Source of the DNA: Streptomyces sp. cf386 | GTDB taxonomy: Bacteria; Actinomycetota; Actinomycetes; Streptomycetales; Streptomycetaceae | Reading direction: 5' to 3' | Assembly (NCBI RefSeq): GCF_900103585.1 | Contig: NZ_FNHV01000003.1 | Span: 272,001 to 336,000, forward strand | DNA: 64,000 bases | In this document: piece by piece, positions 43,372-51,549 of the stretch | Numbering within the stretch: position 1 is the stretch's first letter | How the letters are laid out: each line of letters starts with the position of its first letter | The notes under the pieces: generated by a model | What the model was told of the DNA's origin: nothing | What the model saw: the letters and a program-made list of their open reading frames with translations, nothing else | The model's database searches: none | Program-made: the position numbers and the translations under genes

Positions 43372-45858
43372 CTACAGCTTCTCCACCGGCGCATACCGCA
43401 GCAGCAGCCGCTTCGGCTTGGCCTCCCCGAAGTCGACCGTCGCCTCGGCGTTCGCGCCCGTGCCCTTGACCGCCATCACGGTGCCGAGCCCGAACTGATC
43501 ATGCGTGACCCGGTCCCCGACGGCCAGCGCGACGACCGGCTTCTCGGAACCCCGTCGCGTCGCGAACCCTGACGCGCCCGACGCCGACGAACGAGAGCGG
43601 GACGACGACAGCGAGGCCGCCACCCCGGCCGCGGGACCGGAGGACACGGGCGCGGTCGCCCCCGTCCGCTTCCAGTCCACGTGCGCCGCCGGGATCTCCT
43701 CCAGGAAGCGGGAGGGCGGGTTGTACGACGGCTGCCCCCACGCGCTCCGCATCGACGAGCGCGTCAGATACAGCCGTTCACGCGCGCGCGTGATGCCGAC
43801 GTAGGCCAGCCGCCGCTCCTCCTCCAGCTCCTTGGTCTGGCCGAGGGAGCGCATGTGCGGGAAGACGCCGTCCTCCATGCCGGTGAGGAAGACGACAGGG
43901 AACTCAAGGCCCTTGGCGGTGTGCAGGGTCATCAGGGTGATGACGCCGGAGCCGTCCTCGTCCTCGTCGGGGATCTGGTCGGAGTCGGCGACCAGGGCGA
44001 CCCGCTCCAGGAAGTCGGCGAGCCCGCCGGAGGCCTCGCCCTCGCCGGACTCCTGCTCGAACTCCAGGGCCACGGCCGCGAGTTCCTGGAGGTTCTCGAT
44101 GCGGGTCTCGTCCTGCGGGTCGGTGGAGGCCTGCAACTCGGCGAGGTAGCCGGTGCGTTCGAGCACCGCCTCCAGGACCGTCGCCGGTCCCACACCGGAC
44201 TCGACGATCGTACGGAGCTCCTCCATCAGCGTGTTGAACCGCTTGACGGCGTTCGTCGACCGCGCGGCCATGCCGTACGCCTCGTCGACCCGCTTCAGCG
44301 CCTGCGGGAAGCTGATCTTCTCCCGCTGGGACAAGGCGTCGATCATCGCCTCGGCACGGTCGCCGATGCCCCGCTTGGGGACGTTGAGGATCCTGCGCAG
44401 CGGCACCGAGTCCTCCGGGTTGGCCAGAACCCGCAGGTAGGCCAGGACGTCCCGGACCTCCTTGCGCTCGTAGAACCGAACCCCGCCGACGACCTTGTAG
44501 GGCAGGCCGACGCGGATGAAGATCTCTTCGAAGACTCGGGACTGGGCGTTCGTCCGGTAGAAGACGGCGACGTCGCCGGCCTTCGCGTCGCCCGCGTCCG
44601 TCAGTCGGTCTATCTCCTCGGCGACGAACTGGGCCTCGTCGTGCTCGGTGTCGGCGACGTAGCCGGTGATGCGCGCGCCCGCGCCCGCGTTGGTCCACAG
44701 GTTCTTGGGACGGCGGGACTCGTTGCGCTCGATGACCGCGTTGGCGGCGGAGAGGATCGTCTGGGTGGACCGGTAGTTCTGCTCCAGCAGAATCGTGGTC
44801 GCGTCCGGGTAGTCCTCCTCGAACTGGAGGATGTTGCGGATCGTCGCGCCGCGGAAGGCGTAGATCGACTGGTCGGCGTCACCCACGACACACAGCTCGG
44901 CGGGCGGGATGTCGGACTCGCTGGGCGGCACGTCCACAGGATGCTCGCGGTTGCCGACGAGCTCGCGCACCAGCGCGTACTGGGCGTGGTTGGTGTCCTG
45001 GTACTCGTCCACCAGCACATGGCGGAAGCGGCGGCGGTAGTGCTCGGCGACGTCCGGGAAGGCGCGCAGCAGATTGACCGTCGTCATGATCAGGTCGTCG
45101 AAGTCGAGGGCGTTGGCCTCCCGCAACCGCGACTGGTACAGGACGTACGCCTGAGCGAGGGTCTTCTCGAACCCGTCCGAGGCCTGCGCGGCGAAGTCCT
45201 CCTCGTCGATCAGCTCGTTCTTCAGATTGCTGATCTTGGCGCTGAAGGACTTGGGCGGGAACCGCTTGGGGTCGAGGTCGAGATCCCGGCAGACCAGCGC
45301 CATCAGCCGCTTGCTGTCGGCGGCGTCGTAGATCGAGAACGACGACGTGAACCCGAGCTTCTTGCTCTCCCTGCGCAGGATGCGCACGCACGCGCTGTGG
45401 AAGGTCATCACCCACATCGCGTTCGCGCGCGGGCCGACGAGCTGCTCGACCCGCTCCTTCATCTCGCCCGCGGCCTTGTTGGTGAAGGTGATCGCGAGGA
45501 TCTGCCCCGGATGCACATTCCGCTCGGCCAGCAGGTGGGCGATGCGATGGGTGAGCACACGCGTCTTGCCGGACCCGGCACCGGCCACGATGAGCAGCGG
45601 GGTGTCCGAGTGGACGACGGCCGCCCGCTGGTTCTCGTTCAACCCCTCCAGCAGCGCGGCGGCGTCGAGGGCCGGCCGCGGGGCGCCGTCGCGGTAGTAC
45701 GCGTCCCGGTCCGGAGGCACGTCGAACTTCCCGCCGAACAGATCGTCCGGAACCGGCTCCGGAGCGTGATCGTCGTCGGGCGGCGGCGGGGGTTCTTCCT
45801 CGTGGGCCCGTGGGGCCTGGAGGTCCGCCAGGAAGCTGTCGTCAAAGAGGCTGCTCAT
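43372..45858 (-). CDS. pcrA: UvrD/PcrA-type ATP-dependent DNA helicase
   Basis: An 828-residue superfamily 1A 3'-5' helicase for nucleotide excision repair, mismatch repair and clearing proteins from DNA. It is often named uvrD in actinobacteria. Motifs in order: Q motif LNENQRAAV, Walker A VAGAGSGKTRVLTHRIA, Ia ITFTNKAAGEMKER, II VDEYQDTN, III VVGDADQSIYAFRGA, IV EQNYRST, V VITLMTLHTAKGLEFPVVFL and VI EERRLAYVGITRARERLYL. The C-terminal Tudor-like domain that contacts RNA polymerase ends GDRVTHDQFGLGTVMAVKGTG. The first 60 residues are acidic and extra. Its promoter carries the RecA-NDp DNA-damage motif. Confidence 0.95.
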   Translation of the reverse strand: MSSLFDDSFLADLQAPRAHEEEPPPPPDDDHAPEPVPDDLFGGKFDVPPDRDAYYRDGAPRPALDAAALLEGLNENQRAAVVHSDTPLLIVAGAGSGKTRVLTHRIAHLLAERNVHPGQILAITFTNKAAGEMKERVEQLVGPRANAMWVMTFHSACVRILRRESKKLGFTSSFSIYDAADSKRLMALVCRDLDLDPKRFPPKSFSAKISNLKNELIDEEDFAAQASDGFEKTLAQAYVLYQSRLREANALDFDDLIMTTVNLLRAFPDVAEHYRRRFRHVLVDEYQDTNHAQYALVRELVGNREHPVDVPPSESDIPPAELCVVGDADQSIYAFRGATIRNILQFEEDYPDATTILLEQNYRSTQTILSAANAVIERNESRRPKNLWTNAGAGARITGYVADTEHDEAQFVAEEIDRLTDAGDAKAGDVAVFYRTNAQSRVFEEIFIRVGLPYKVVGGVRFYERKEVRDVLAYLRVLANPEDSVPLRRILNVPKRGIGDRAEAMIDALSQREKISFPQALKRVDEAYGMAARSTNAVKRFNTLMEELRTIVESGVGPATVLEAVLERTGYLAELQASTDPQDETRIENLQELAAVALEFEQESGEGEASGGLADFLERVALVADSDQIPDEDEDGSGVITLMTLHTAKGLEFPVVFLTGMEDGVFPHMRSLGQTKELEEERRLAYVGITRARERLYLTRSSMRSAWGQPSYNPPSRFLEEIPAAHVDWKRTGATAPVSSGPAAGVAASLSSSRSRSSASGASGFATRRGSEKPVVALAVGDRVTHDQFGLGTVMAVKGTGANAEATVDFGEAKPKRLLLRYAPVEKL

Positions 45859-45867
45859 CGCTCTCCG

Positions 45868-45890
45868 AGTCTAGGGCGCCCCACTGACAG
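45868..45890 (-). promoter_or_regulatory. RecA-NDp/PafBC-type promoter of pcrA
   Basis: On the minus strand: CTGTCAGTGGG, 6 bases, TAGACT. Ten of the eleven upstream bases and the spacing fit the consensus TTGTCAGTGGC-N6-TAGGGT or nearly so. The -10 lies 9 bases before ATG 45858, so the mRNA has a leader of only about 2-3 bases. Confidence 0.8.
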
Positions 45891-46204
45891 CCCGCCGCCG
45901 CCCCGAGAACATCACCCGTTCCAAATCCCGATGATCTTCCGGCGCCACCCACCCGAGCGCCCCTCTCACCCTCCATGACAGCCCCGTCACAGCCTGCGAT
46001 CAAAGACAGACAGACGGCGCATCCACCCAAAAGGAACCCAAGTCACCCCAGACACTCCCCAACCGACCGCCCTCCACGGGAAACCGCGCCAAGGTCACGA
46101 AAATGTATCGGGCATATCGAACATCAACCTTCACAGGGGCCACACGAGTTGGCTACCGTGCCGGACAGGCCGCACGACCCCCTCCGGCGAACGTCGCCGG
46201 GCCG

Positions 46205-46372
46205 CGCGGCCTCCGCCGAGTCCGGAGCGCCGCCGCGCAGCCGGAGCCGGGGACCCACCGAACTTGGGGTGAATCGGCCCGACTTCCCTCCCGGGAACGG
46301 CCGTAGGGCAACCCTTCCGAACCACGCGCCCGAACCCGACAGCTAACTCGGTAGGCGGAGCATGGAAGGAGT
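46205..46372 (+). ncRNA. ydaO/yuaA c-di-AMP riboswitch
   Basis: The leader of the NlpC/P60 gene contains the conserved ydaO blocks in order: CGCCGAGTCCGGAGC, then GGAGCCGGGGACCCA, then CTTGGGGTGAATCGG, GTAGGGCAACCCTTCCGAACCACGCGCCCGAACCCGACAGCTAAC-type blocks (in sequence GGGCAACC, CCCGAACCCGACAGCTAA, TCGGTAGGCG) and a final GGAAGGAG that doubles as ribosome site. In actinobacteria this riboswitch sits in front of wall hydrolase genes (rpf, NlpC/P60) and reduces expression when c-di-AMP is high. Outer limits are approximate. Confidence 0.9.
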
Positions 46373-46380
46373 CGCCTCCC

Positions 46381-47562
46381 TTGGCGTCGCACCGCAAGTC
46401 GCGTCCCGCCGGTACGCGCGTAGCAGGCATACGGACCCCCGCCCTCGCCACGGCGGCCCTCACCTCCGTGGCCCTGCTGTCCCAGACGGCCACCGCAAGC
46501 CCATCGACCGACGACAAGCCGAGCCTCGAAGAGGTCGAGAAGAAGGTCGACGACCTCTACCGCCAGGCGGAGTCGGCGACCGAGAAGTACAACGCGGCCA
46601 AGGAGAAGACCGCGAAGCAGCGCAAGCGCGTCGACACCCTCCTCGACGACGTCGCCGAGCGCACCCAGAAGCTGAACGAAGCCCGCGAGGAACTCGGCCG
46701 CAACGCCGCCGCGCAGTACCGCACGGGAGCCGCGGCCCCCGACACGGCGACCTTCCTCCTGGCGGACACCCCGCAGGACTACTTCGACCAGACCCAGCTG
46801 ATGGACCGCATGACGGGCCGTCAGAAGGAAGCGGTCGACGAGTACTTCACCGAGCAGTCCGCGACGATGAAGAAGCGCCAGGAGGCCACCCAGAGCCTCG
46901 AGACGCTCACCGAGTCGCAGAACGACCTCCAGACCGCCAAGACCACGGTCCAGACGAAGCTCTCCGACGCACGCGAACTCCTCTCCAAGCTGACGGCGGA
47001 GGAGAAGGCGCGCCTCGCCGCGATCGAGAAGCGCAAGCAGGAGGAGGCCGCCCGCAAGGCCGCGGAGCTGGCCCGGCAGCAGGCGGAGGCCGAGGCCGAG
47101 CGCAAGCGCCAGGAAGCCGCCCAGCAGCAGGAGAGCAGCGAGTCGTCGTCGGACTCGAGCTCCTCGGACTCCTCGGACTCCTCCGCGTCGGACTCCTCGT
47201 ACGCCACCAAGGCCGAGAAGGCCCTGGCCTTCGCCCGCTCCCAGATAGGCAAGCCGTACGTCTGGGGCGCCACCGGACCCGACTCCTACGACTGCTCCGG
47301 CCTCACCCAGGGAGCCTGGAAGGCCGCCGGCGTGGACATCCCCCGCGTCACCTACGACCAGGTCAACGCCGGCACCACGGTCTCCCTGGCCAACGCCCAG
47401 CCCGGCGACCTGGTCTTCTTCTACGAAGACGTCACCCATGTGGGCATCTACATCGGCAACGGCATGATGATCCACGCCCCCAAGCCCGGCGCGTACGTCC
47501 GCGAGGAGTCGATCTACTACGACGGAGAGTCGTCGATCCACAGCGTGGTCCGCCCAGCCTGA
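46381..47562 (+). CDS. secreted NlpC/P60 peptidoglycan hydrolase, riboswitch-controlled
   Basis: A 393-residue protein with TTG start, GGAAGGAG 9-10 bases upstream. Signal peptide about residues 1-41 (IRTPALATAALTSVALLSQTATA). A long coiled coil follows (LEEVEKKVDDLYRQAESATEKYNAAKEK, then AEEKARLAAIEKRKQEEAARKAAELARQQ). A Ser/Asp-rich linker (SESSSDSSSSDSSDSSAS) links it to the C-terminal C40 domain, with catalytic Cys in YDCSGLTQGAWKAAG, His in DVTHVGIYIGNG and third residue His in MMIHAPKPG. This RipA/CwlO-like layout fits a D-Glu-diamino acid endopeptidase kept inactive by its coiled coil. The ydaO leader ties it to c-di-AMP. Confidence 0.93.
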   Translation: MASHRKSRPAGTRVAGIRTPALATAALTSVALLSQTATASPSTDDKPSLEEVEKKVDDLYRQAESATEKYNAAKEKTAKQRKRVDTLLDDVAERTQKLNEAREELGRNAAAQYRTGAAAPDTATFLLADTPQDYFDQTQLMDRMTGRQKEAVDEYFTEQSATMKKRQEATQSLETLTESQNDLQTAKTTVQTKLSDARELLSKLTAEEKARLAAIEKRKQEEAARKAAELARQQAEAEAERKRQEAAQQQESSESSSDSSSSDSSDSSASDSSYATKAEKALAFARSQIGKPYVWGATGPDSYDCSGLTQGAWKAAGVDIPRVTYDQVNAGTTVSLANAQPGDLVFFYEDVTHVGIYIGNGMMIHAPKPGAYVREESIYYDGESSIHSVVRPA

Positions 47563-47568
47563 CGCATG

Positions 47569-47606
47569 CACGCGCGCGTAGGGCAATGTCGCCGCACGCG
47601 CGCGTG
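47569..47606. terminator. terminator of the NlpC/P60 gene
   Basis: An 11-bp perfect stem (CACGCGCGCGT / ACGCGCGCGTG), 16-base loop, 7 bases past the stop codon. Confidence 0.65.
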
Positions 47607-47642
47607 AGGGCCGGCCACCCCGGGTGTACCCCCCGAGGCGCC

Positions 47643-47749
47643 GCAGTCGCCCACGGCCCCGACCCACCCACCACACCGCAGGCGATACGCGACCCCCCAC
47701 CGAGGCCGCACAGGCCGCCGCAGGCATCCCCGCCCAACCGCCGAAGGCA
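47643..47749. repeat. interspersed repeat, copy A
   Basis: Contains CAGTCGCCCACGGC (47643-47656), then a 79-base block (47671-47749) with CCGCAGGCGATACGCG, GCCGCACAGGCCGCCGCAGG and CCCCGCCCAACCGCC. Copy B at 55453-55669 has the same blocks in the same order with about 80% or better identity by eye, but with a longer stretch between them. On the reverse strand both can be read as a spurious Gly/Ala/Cys-rich peptide. Confidence 0.75.
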
Positions 47750-47820
47750 GTCGCGCGTATTTCGCCCCCACGCGCGCGTGCCCCACCGGCAACCCCCACC
47801 CCGCTCCCTAGCATCGCCCC

Positions 47821-48828
47821 ATGCCCGCCACCACCACCAAGACCACCCCCACATCCCCCCTCCACACCTGGTGGTCGCAACGTCCCCCCACAGCCGGCGC
47901 AGCCGTCATGGCCACCGGCATCCTCTCGGTGGCCCTCCACCAGACGCACCATGAGACGCTGTCCCGAATCGCCCTGGCCCTCGCCTGCGCAGCCTGGCTC
48001 GCACTCGCCGCAGACTTCGTCGCACGGCTCCTGTGGGACCGCGCCAGATGGGTGAAGGAGGCGGCCACCCCGGCCGCGCTGACCGCCATCGCCGCGACGA
48101 CGGTCCTGGGCACCCGCTTCACGACCCTCGGCTGGCACACCCTCGCCAAGGCCCTCCTCGCCCTGTCCGCCCTCCTGTGGCCCGGCCTCCTCGTCGCCGT
48201 CGTACGCCACTGGCACCGCCGTATGCCCGGCGCGGTGTTCCTCGGCTGCGTGGCCACACAGGGCCTGGCCGTCCTGGCGGCGACACTCGCCGCGACCGAG
48301 ACCACGGCATGGCTCGCCCACGCGGCACTCGCGCTCTTCTGGCTCGGCCTGGTGCTCTACGTCGTCGCCCTGACCTGCTTCGACCTACGCCAAGTGGCCC
48401 ACGGCGCCGGCGACCAATGGGTGGCGGGCGGCGCCCTCGCCATCTCCGCACTCGCCGGATCGAAGCTCATCGCCGCCGACAGCGCCGAGCTCTACCTCTG
48501 GAACAACGACGACAGCGGCGTCCTGCGCACGGTGACCGTCGCTCTCCTGGTACTCGACCTGGCCTGGTACGCCGTCCTGCTCATCGCCGAGATCGCCTGG
48601 CCCCGGCCGCACTACGACGTACGCCGCTGGGCAACCGTGTTCCCGATGGGCATGACGGCGGCGGCGACCCTCTCCGTCGCGACCGCCGTGGACGTCCCGT
48701 GGCTCGAGACCCCCGGCGAGGTCCTGCTGTGGATCGCGGTGGCGGCATGGCTGGCGGTCGCCGCGGGCGCGGTGCTGGCCTACGCCGGCCCCTGGTCCGG
48801 CAGGGTCACGTCCACAACACGGCGATAA
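47821..48828 (+). CDS. TDT/SLAC1-family membrane transporter-like protein
   Basis: A 335-residue protein with about ten membrane helices. The start ATG 47821 is exactly 7 bases past a TAGCAT -10 hexamer (47809-47814), so the mRNA is probably leaderless. Family marks are the N-terminal PPTAGAAVMATGILSVAL and the C-terminal RRWATVFPMGMTAAATLSVAT, matching tellurite-resistance/dicarboxylate transporters (TehA/Mae1/SLAC1), which carry anions. The Phe gate of SLAC1 cannot be assigned by eye. The substrate is unknown. The 3' end overlaps the convergent gene by 23 bases. Confidence 0.75.
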   Translation: MPATTTKTTPTSPLHTWWSQRPPTAGAAVMATGILSVALHQTHHETLSRIALALACAAWLALAADFVARLLWDRARWVKEAATPAALTAIAATTVLGTRFTTLGWHTLAKALLALSALLWPGLLVAVVRHWHRRMPGAVFLGCVATQGLAVLAATLAATETTAWLAHAALALFWLGLVLYVVALTCFDLRQVAHGAGDQWVAGGALAISALAGSKLIAADSAELYLWNNDDSGVLRTVTVALLVLDLAWYAVLLIAEIAWPRPHYDVRRWATVFPMGMTAAATLSVATAVDVPWLETPGEVLLWIAVAAWLAVAAGAVLAYAGPWSGRVTSTTRR

Positions 48829-49159
48829 AGACGTTCGCCGTGGTCAGCAGCCCCACCACGCCGAACAGACTCTTGTCCACCTGCTCCTCGTCCCGCTTCA
48901 CGTACACGAGCCCGAGGATCACGACCAGCAGCGCCAGCTTCACGCCGATCTTGATGTTGTTGACGGGCTGATCGTCCGCCTGGTTGAGCCCGACGAGGAT
49001 CACCCCGGTGACCAGCATGGTCAGCGCACCGTGCAGCATCGCGGGGACGAAACGGGCGGTGCCCTGGCCCATCGCCTTCATCTGGGTGAAGAAGCCGCCG
49101 AGCAGCGCGGCGATACCGATGATGTGCAGGCCGACGAAGAGATGGATGAGTACGTCCAT
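48806..49159 (-). CDS. small four-helix membrane protein
   Basis: A 117-residue protein starting at ATG 49159. A TAGGCT hexamer 8 bases before the start suggests a nearly leaderless mRNA. Four hydrophobic segments are visible: LFVGLHIIGIAALLGGFF, LHGALTMLVTGVILVGL, GVKLALLVVILGLVYV and LFGVVGLLTTANVFIAVLW. The HIIGIAALLGGFF and VKLALL patterns are common in an uncharacterised actinobacterial integral membrane family. No catalytic residue is evident. Function unknown. Confidence 0.75.
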   Translation of the reverse strand: MDVLIHLFVGLHIIGIAALLGGFFTQMKAMGQGTARFVPAMLHGALTMLVTGVILVGLNQADDQPVNNIKIGVKLALLVVILGLVYVKRDEEQVDKSLFGVVGLLTTANVFIAVLWT

Positions 49160-49701
49160 GGGGCCGGAGCCTAATCAGCGCCGAAGAACCACCCGACACC
49201 GCCCCACTCCCACTCACACTTCGCACTCCCCGCCCTCCCTCGCTCCCACCCCACTTTCGATCTTGCATATATGCGCCTCATAGCACCCCACCACCGCCAC
49301 GAACCCCGAAACCGCCCACTCGGTCATCACCCCGCGTGAACCAGACGCTCGCATCCGGGGATCACGGTCACTTACGGTCATCTCCCGGTCCGCTCCCGGC
49401 ACTTCCGCACAACGCGTTACCGACCCGACACACAGAGGTTTAGCGTCCTCCACCAGGTGACCGGCTCCCCACCGCCGCCCGGGCCAGGGGCGGCAGTCGG
49501 ACACCACCGCCGAGAAAGTCCGGCGGCGGCCCGCTCCCCCTGTGTGGGCCGCCGCCGGACGCGCACCCCGCCCCGGTGCGGTCGTACGTCCGCTTCCCCC
49601 AGGCGCTCTTACGTCCGCCGCTCTCCCGGGGCGGTCATAGGCCCTCCGCCCCGGCGGACGTGGCAGGACGAGGCGGTCGTACGAAAGGACGTGCAGTCCA
49701 C
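49160..49701. other. leader and intergenic region of the second NlpC/P60 gene
   Basis: 542 bases with no supported gene. It contains an AT-rich GCATATATGC palindrome near 49265-49275. A likely promoter lies at GTTTAGCG near 49438-49446, followed by the large hairpin described separately. Then come paired GGTCGTACG-type repeats near 49577 and 49675 before GAAAGGAC at 49683. Confidence 0.55.
49518..49560 (+). promoter_or_regulatory. strong leader hairpin upstream of NlpC/P60 gene
   Basis: A perfect 15-bp stem GTCCGGCGGCGGCCC / GGGCCGCCGCCGGAC with a 13-base loop, 140 bases before the start codon and downstream of the likely promoter. It could be an attenuator, an RNA-stability element or part of an unrecognised riboswitch. 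No ydaO consensus is present here. Confidence 0.6.
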
Positions 49702-50760
49702 GTGGCAGCGCACCGAAAGCCCCGTCAGCGCTCAGTCGGCGGCAACACGGCCCGCACGGCATGGACGATCGCCCTGGCAGGCGCGGCGAGCGCGACCGGC
49801 TTCAACGGGACCGGACACGCCGAACCGCGGCTGACACCCGCGCAGGTGAAGGCGAAGGTGGACAAGCTGTACCAGGAGGCGGAGGTCGCCACCGAGAAGT
49901 ACAACGGCGCGAAGGAGAAGGCGGACACGGCCGAGCGGCGGATCCGGACTCTGCAGGACGAGGCCGCGCGCAGGACGGAGGAGCTCAACTCGGCACGTGA
50001 GGCGCTGGGTTCGATGGCCGCGGCACAGTACCGCGACGGCGGCCTCGACCCGGCCCTTCAGCTCGCCCTCTCGAACGACCCCGACCGCTACCTCGACGGA
50101 GCCGCGTTCGCCGAACGCGCCGGCAACCGGCAGGCCACGTCCGTCGCCGGTGTCCGTCGGCAGCTACGGGAGATCGAGCAGCTGCGCGGGGCCGCACGCG
50201 TCGAACTGACCTCACTGAAGTCCCGTCAGGCCGAACTGCGTCGGCACAAGGACACGATCACCGGCAAGCTGGACACGGCCCGAAGCCTGCTCGCCCGGCT
50301 GACCGCCGAGGAGCGCGCCCGGCTCCAGGGAGACTCAGGCCGCGCCGCACGCTCCTGGGCGGGCGCCCGCGACGCTCTGGCGCCCGGCTCCGCCACAGCG
50401 CAGGCCCCCAACTCCCGGGCCGCAGCCGCCATTTCGTACGCCCACTCCAAGCTCGGCAGCCCCTATGTCTGGGGCGCGACCGGCCCGGACGCCTTCGACT
50501 GCTCCGGCCTCACCCAGGCCGCCTTCCGCTCGGCCGGCCTCTCCCTGCCCCGCACCACCTACGCCCAGATCGACGCGGGCCGCCGGGTCTCCCGCTCCGA
50601 ACTGCTCCCGGGCGACCTGGTGTTCTTCTACTCCAGCATCAGCCATGTGGGCCTCTACATCGGCAACGGCCAGATGATCCACGCCCCCAATCCGTCGGCA
50701 CCGGTCCGGGTGGCCCCGCTCGACGAGATGCCGTTCGCGGGGGCCACGCGGGTGGTGTGA
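49702..50760 (+). CDS. secreted NlpC/P60 peptidoglycan hydrolase
   Basis: 352 residues from GTG 49702 (GAAAGGAC about 13 bases upstream). It is a paralogue of the product at 46381-47562: a short signal (TAWTIALAGAASATGFNGTGHA), a coiled coil (VKAKVDKLYQEAEVATEKYNGAKEKAD), then helices to about 230. The C40 domain has catalytic Cys in FDCSGLTQAAFRSAG, His in SISHVGLYIGNG and the third residue in QMIHAPNPSAP. The Ser-rich linker of its paralogue is absent. It probably cleaves stem peptides in the wall. Regulation differs from its paralogue, as it lacks the c-di-AMP riboswitch. Confidence 0.92.
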   Translation: MAAHRKPRQRSVGGNTARTAWTIALAGAASATGFNGTGHAEPRLTPAQVKAKVDKLYQEAEVATEKYNGAKEKADTAERRIRTLQDEAARRTEELNSAREALGSMAAAQYRDGGLDPALQLALSNDPDRYLDGAAFAERAGNRQATSVAGVRRQLREIEQLRGAARVELTSLKSRQAELRRHKDTITGKLDTARSLLARLTAEERARLQGDSGRAARSWAGARDALAPGSATAQAPNSRAAAAISYAHSKLGSPYVWGATGPDAFDCSGLTQAAFRSAGLSLPRTTYAQIDAGRRVSRSELLPGDLVFFYSSISHVGLYIGNGQMIHAPNPSAPVRVAPLDEMPFAGATRVV

Positions 50761-50782
50761 GCGAGGGAGCGGGGGCGAGATC

Positions 50783-50813
50783 CAGACCCGGGACCCCGGA
50801 CCGGGGACCGGGA
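50783..50813. terminator. imperfect terminator hairpin
   Basis: CCCGGGACCCC pairs imperfectly with GGGGACCGGG between the convergent NlpC/P60 and response-regulator genes. Confidence 0.4.
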
Positions 50814-50829
50814 TCCAGGACCTGGGGCC

Positions 50830-51549
50830 TCAGACCAGACGCCGTGCCGTCGCCCACCGCGTCAGCTCGTGCCGGTTGGACAGCTGGAGCTTCCTCAGCA
50901 CCGCCGAGACATGGGACTCGACCGTCTTCACGGAGATGAACAGCTGCTTGGCGATCTCCTTGTACGCGTACCCTCGCGCGATCAGCCGCAGCACCTCCCG
51001 CTCGCGCTGGGTGAGTCGGTCGAGGTCCTCGTCGACCGGCGGCGCGTCCGTCGACGCGAACGCGTCCAGGACGAACCCGGCGAGGCGAGGCGAGAACACC
51101 GCGTCGCCTTCCTGCACCCGGAAGATGGAGTCGACCAGGTCCGTGCCGGTGATCGTCTTCGTCACGTACCCGCGCGCACCGCCCCGGATCACTCCGATCA
51201 CATCCTCCGCCGCGTCCGAGACGGACAGCGCGAGGAAGCGGACGGGCTGCTCGGCGTCCGCCATCAACGGGGCGCAGCGGCGCAGGACTTCGACGCCGCC
51301 GCCACCCGGGAGGTGCACGTCGAGGAGGACGACCTCGGGCCGGGTCGCGGTGATGACCGTGACCGCCTGGTCGACGTCCGCGGCCTCGCCGACGACCTCG
51401 ACGCCGGTCTGCTCGGTCCGGCCGATCTCGGCCTGGACTCCCGTACGGAACATGCGGTGGTCGTCGACGAGGACCACGCGCACGTGCCGCTCGCCCGCGC
51501 TCCCGCCGGTCGACTCCACGGGTTCGTTCGCCTCGGTCGGGTCGCTCAT
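50830..51549 (-). CDS. LuxR/NarL-type response regulator
   Basis: A 239-residue two-component regulator. The receiver domain (residues about 23-150) has VRVVLVDDHRMFRTGV with the acidic pair, phospho-acceptor Asp in VVLLDVHLPGGGG, LALSVSD and a Lys in RGYVTKTI. The C-terminal LuxR helix-turn-helix is LTQREREVLRLIARGYAYKEIAKQLFISVKTVESHVSAVLRKL. ATG 51549 overlaps the histidine kinase stop codon by 4 bases, so they are a co-translated pair. Confidence 0.93.
   Translation of the reverse strand: MSDPTEANEPVESTGGSAGERHVRVVLVDDHRMFRTGVQAEIGRTEQTGVEVVGEAADVDQAVTVITATRPEVVLLDVHLPGGGGVEVLRRCAPLMADAEQPVRFLALSVSDAAEDVIGVIRGGARGYVTKTITGTDLVDSIFRVQEGDAVFSPRLAGFVLDAFASTDAPPVDEDLDRLTQREREVLRLIARGYAYKEIAKQLFISVKTVESHVSAVLRKLQLSNRHELTRWATARRLV

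Noticed and set aside
43681..45978. 765-residue plus-strand frame opposite pcrA
   Set aside because: All helicase motifs are on the minus strand; this frame is an antisense shadow.
47432..47854. Minus-strand frame coding a Gly/Ala/Cys-rich peptide (GGDACGGLCGLGG)
   Set aside because: A similar peptide can be read from the second repeat copy at 55.3-55.7 kb. It reflects the shared non-coding repeat, not a gene: no ribosome site, poor codon pattern.
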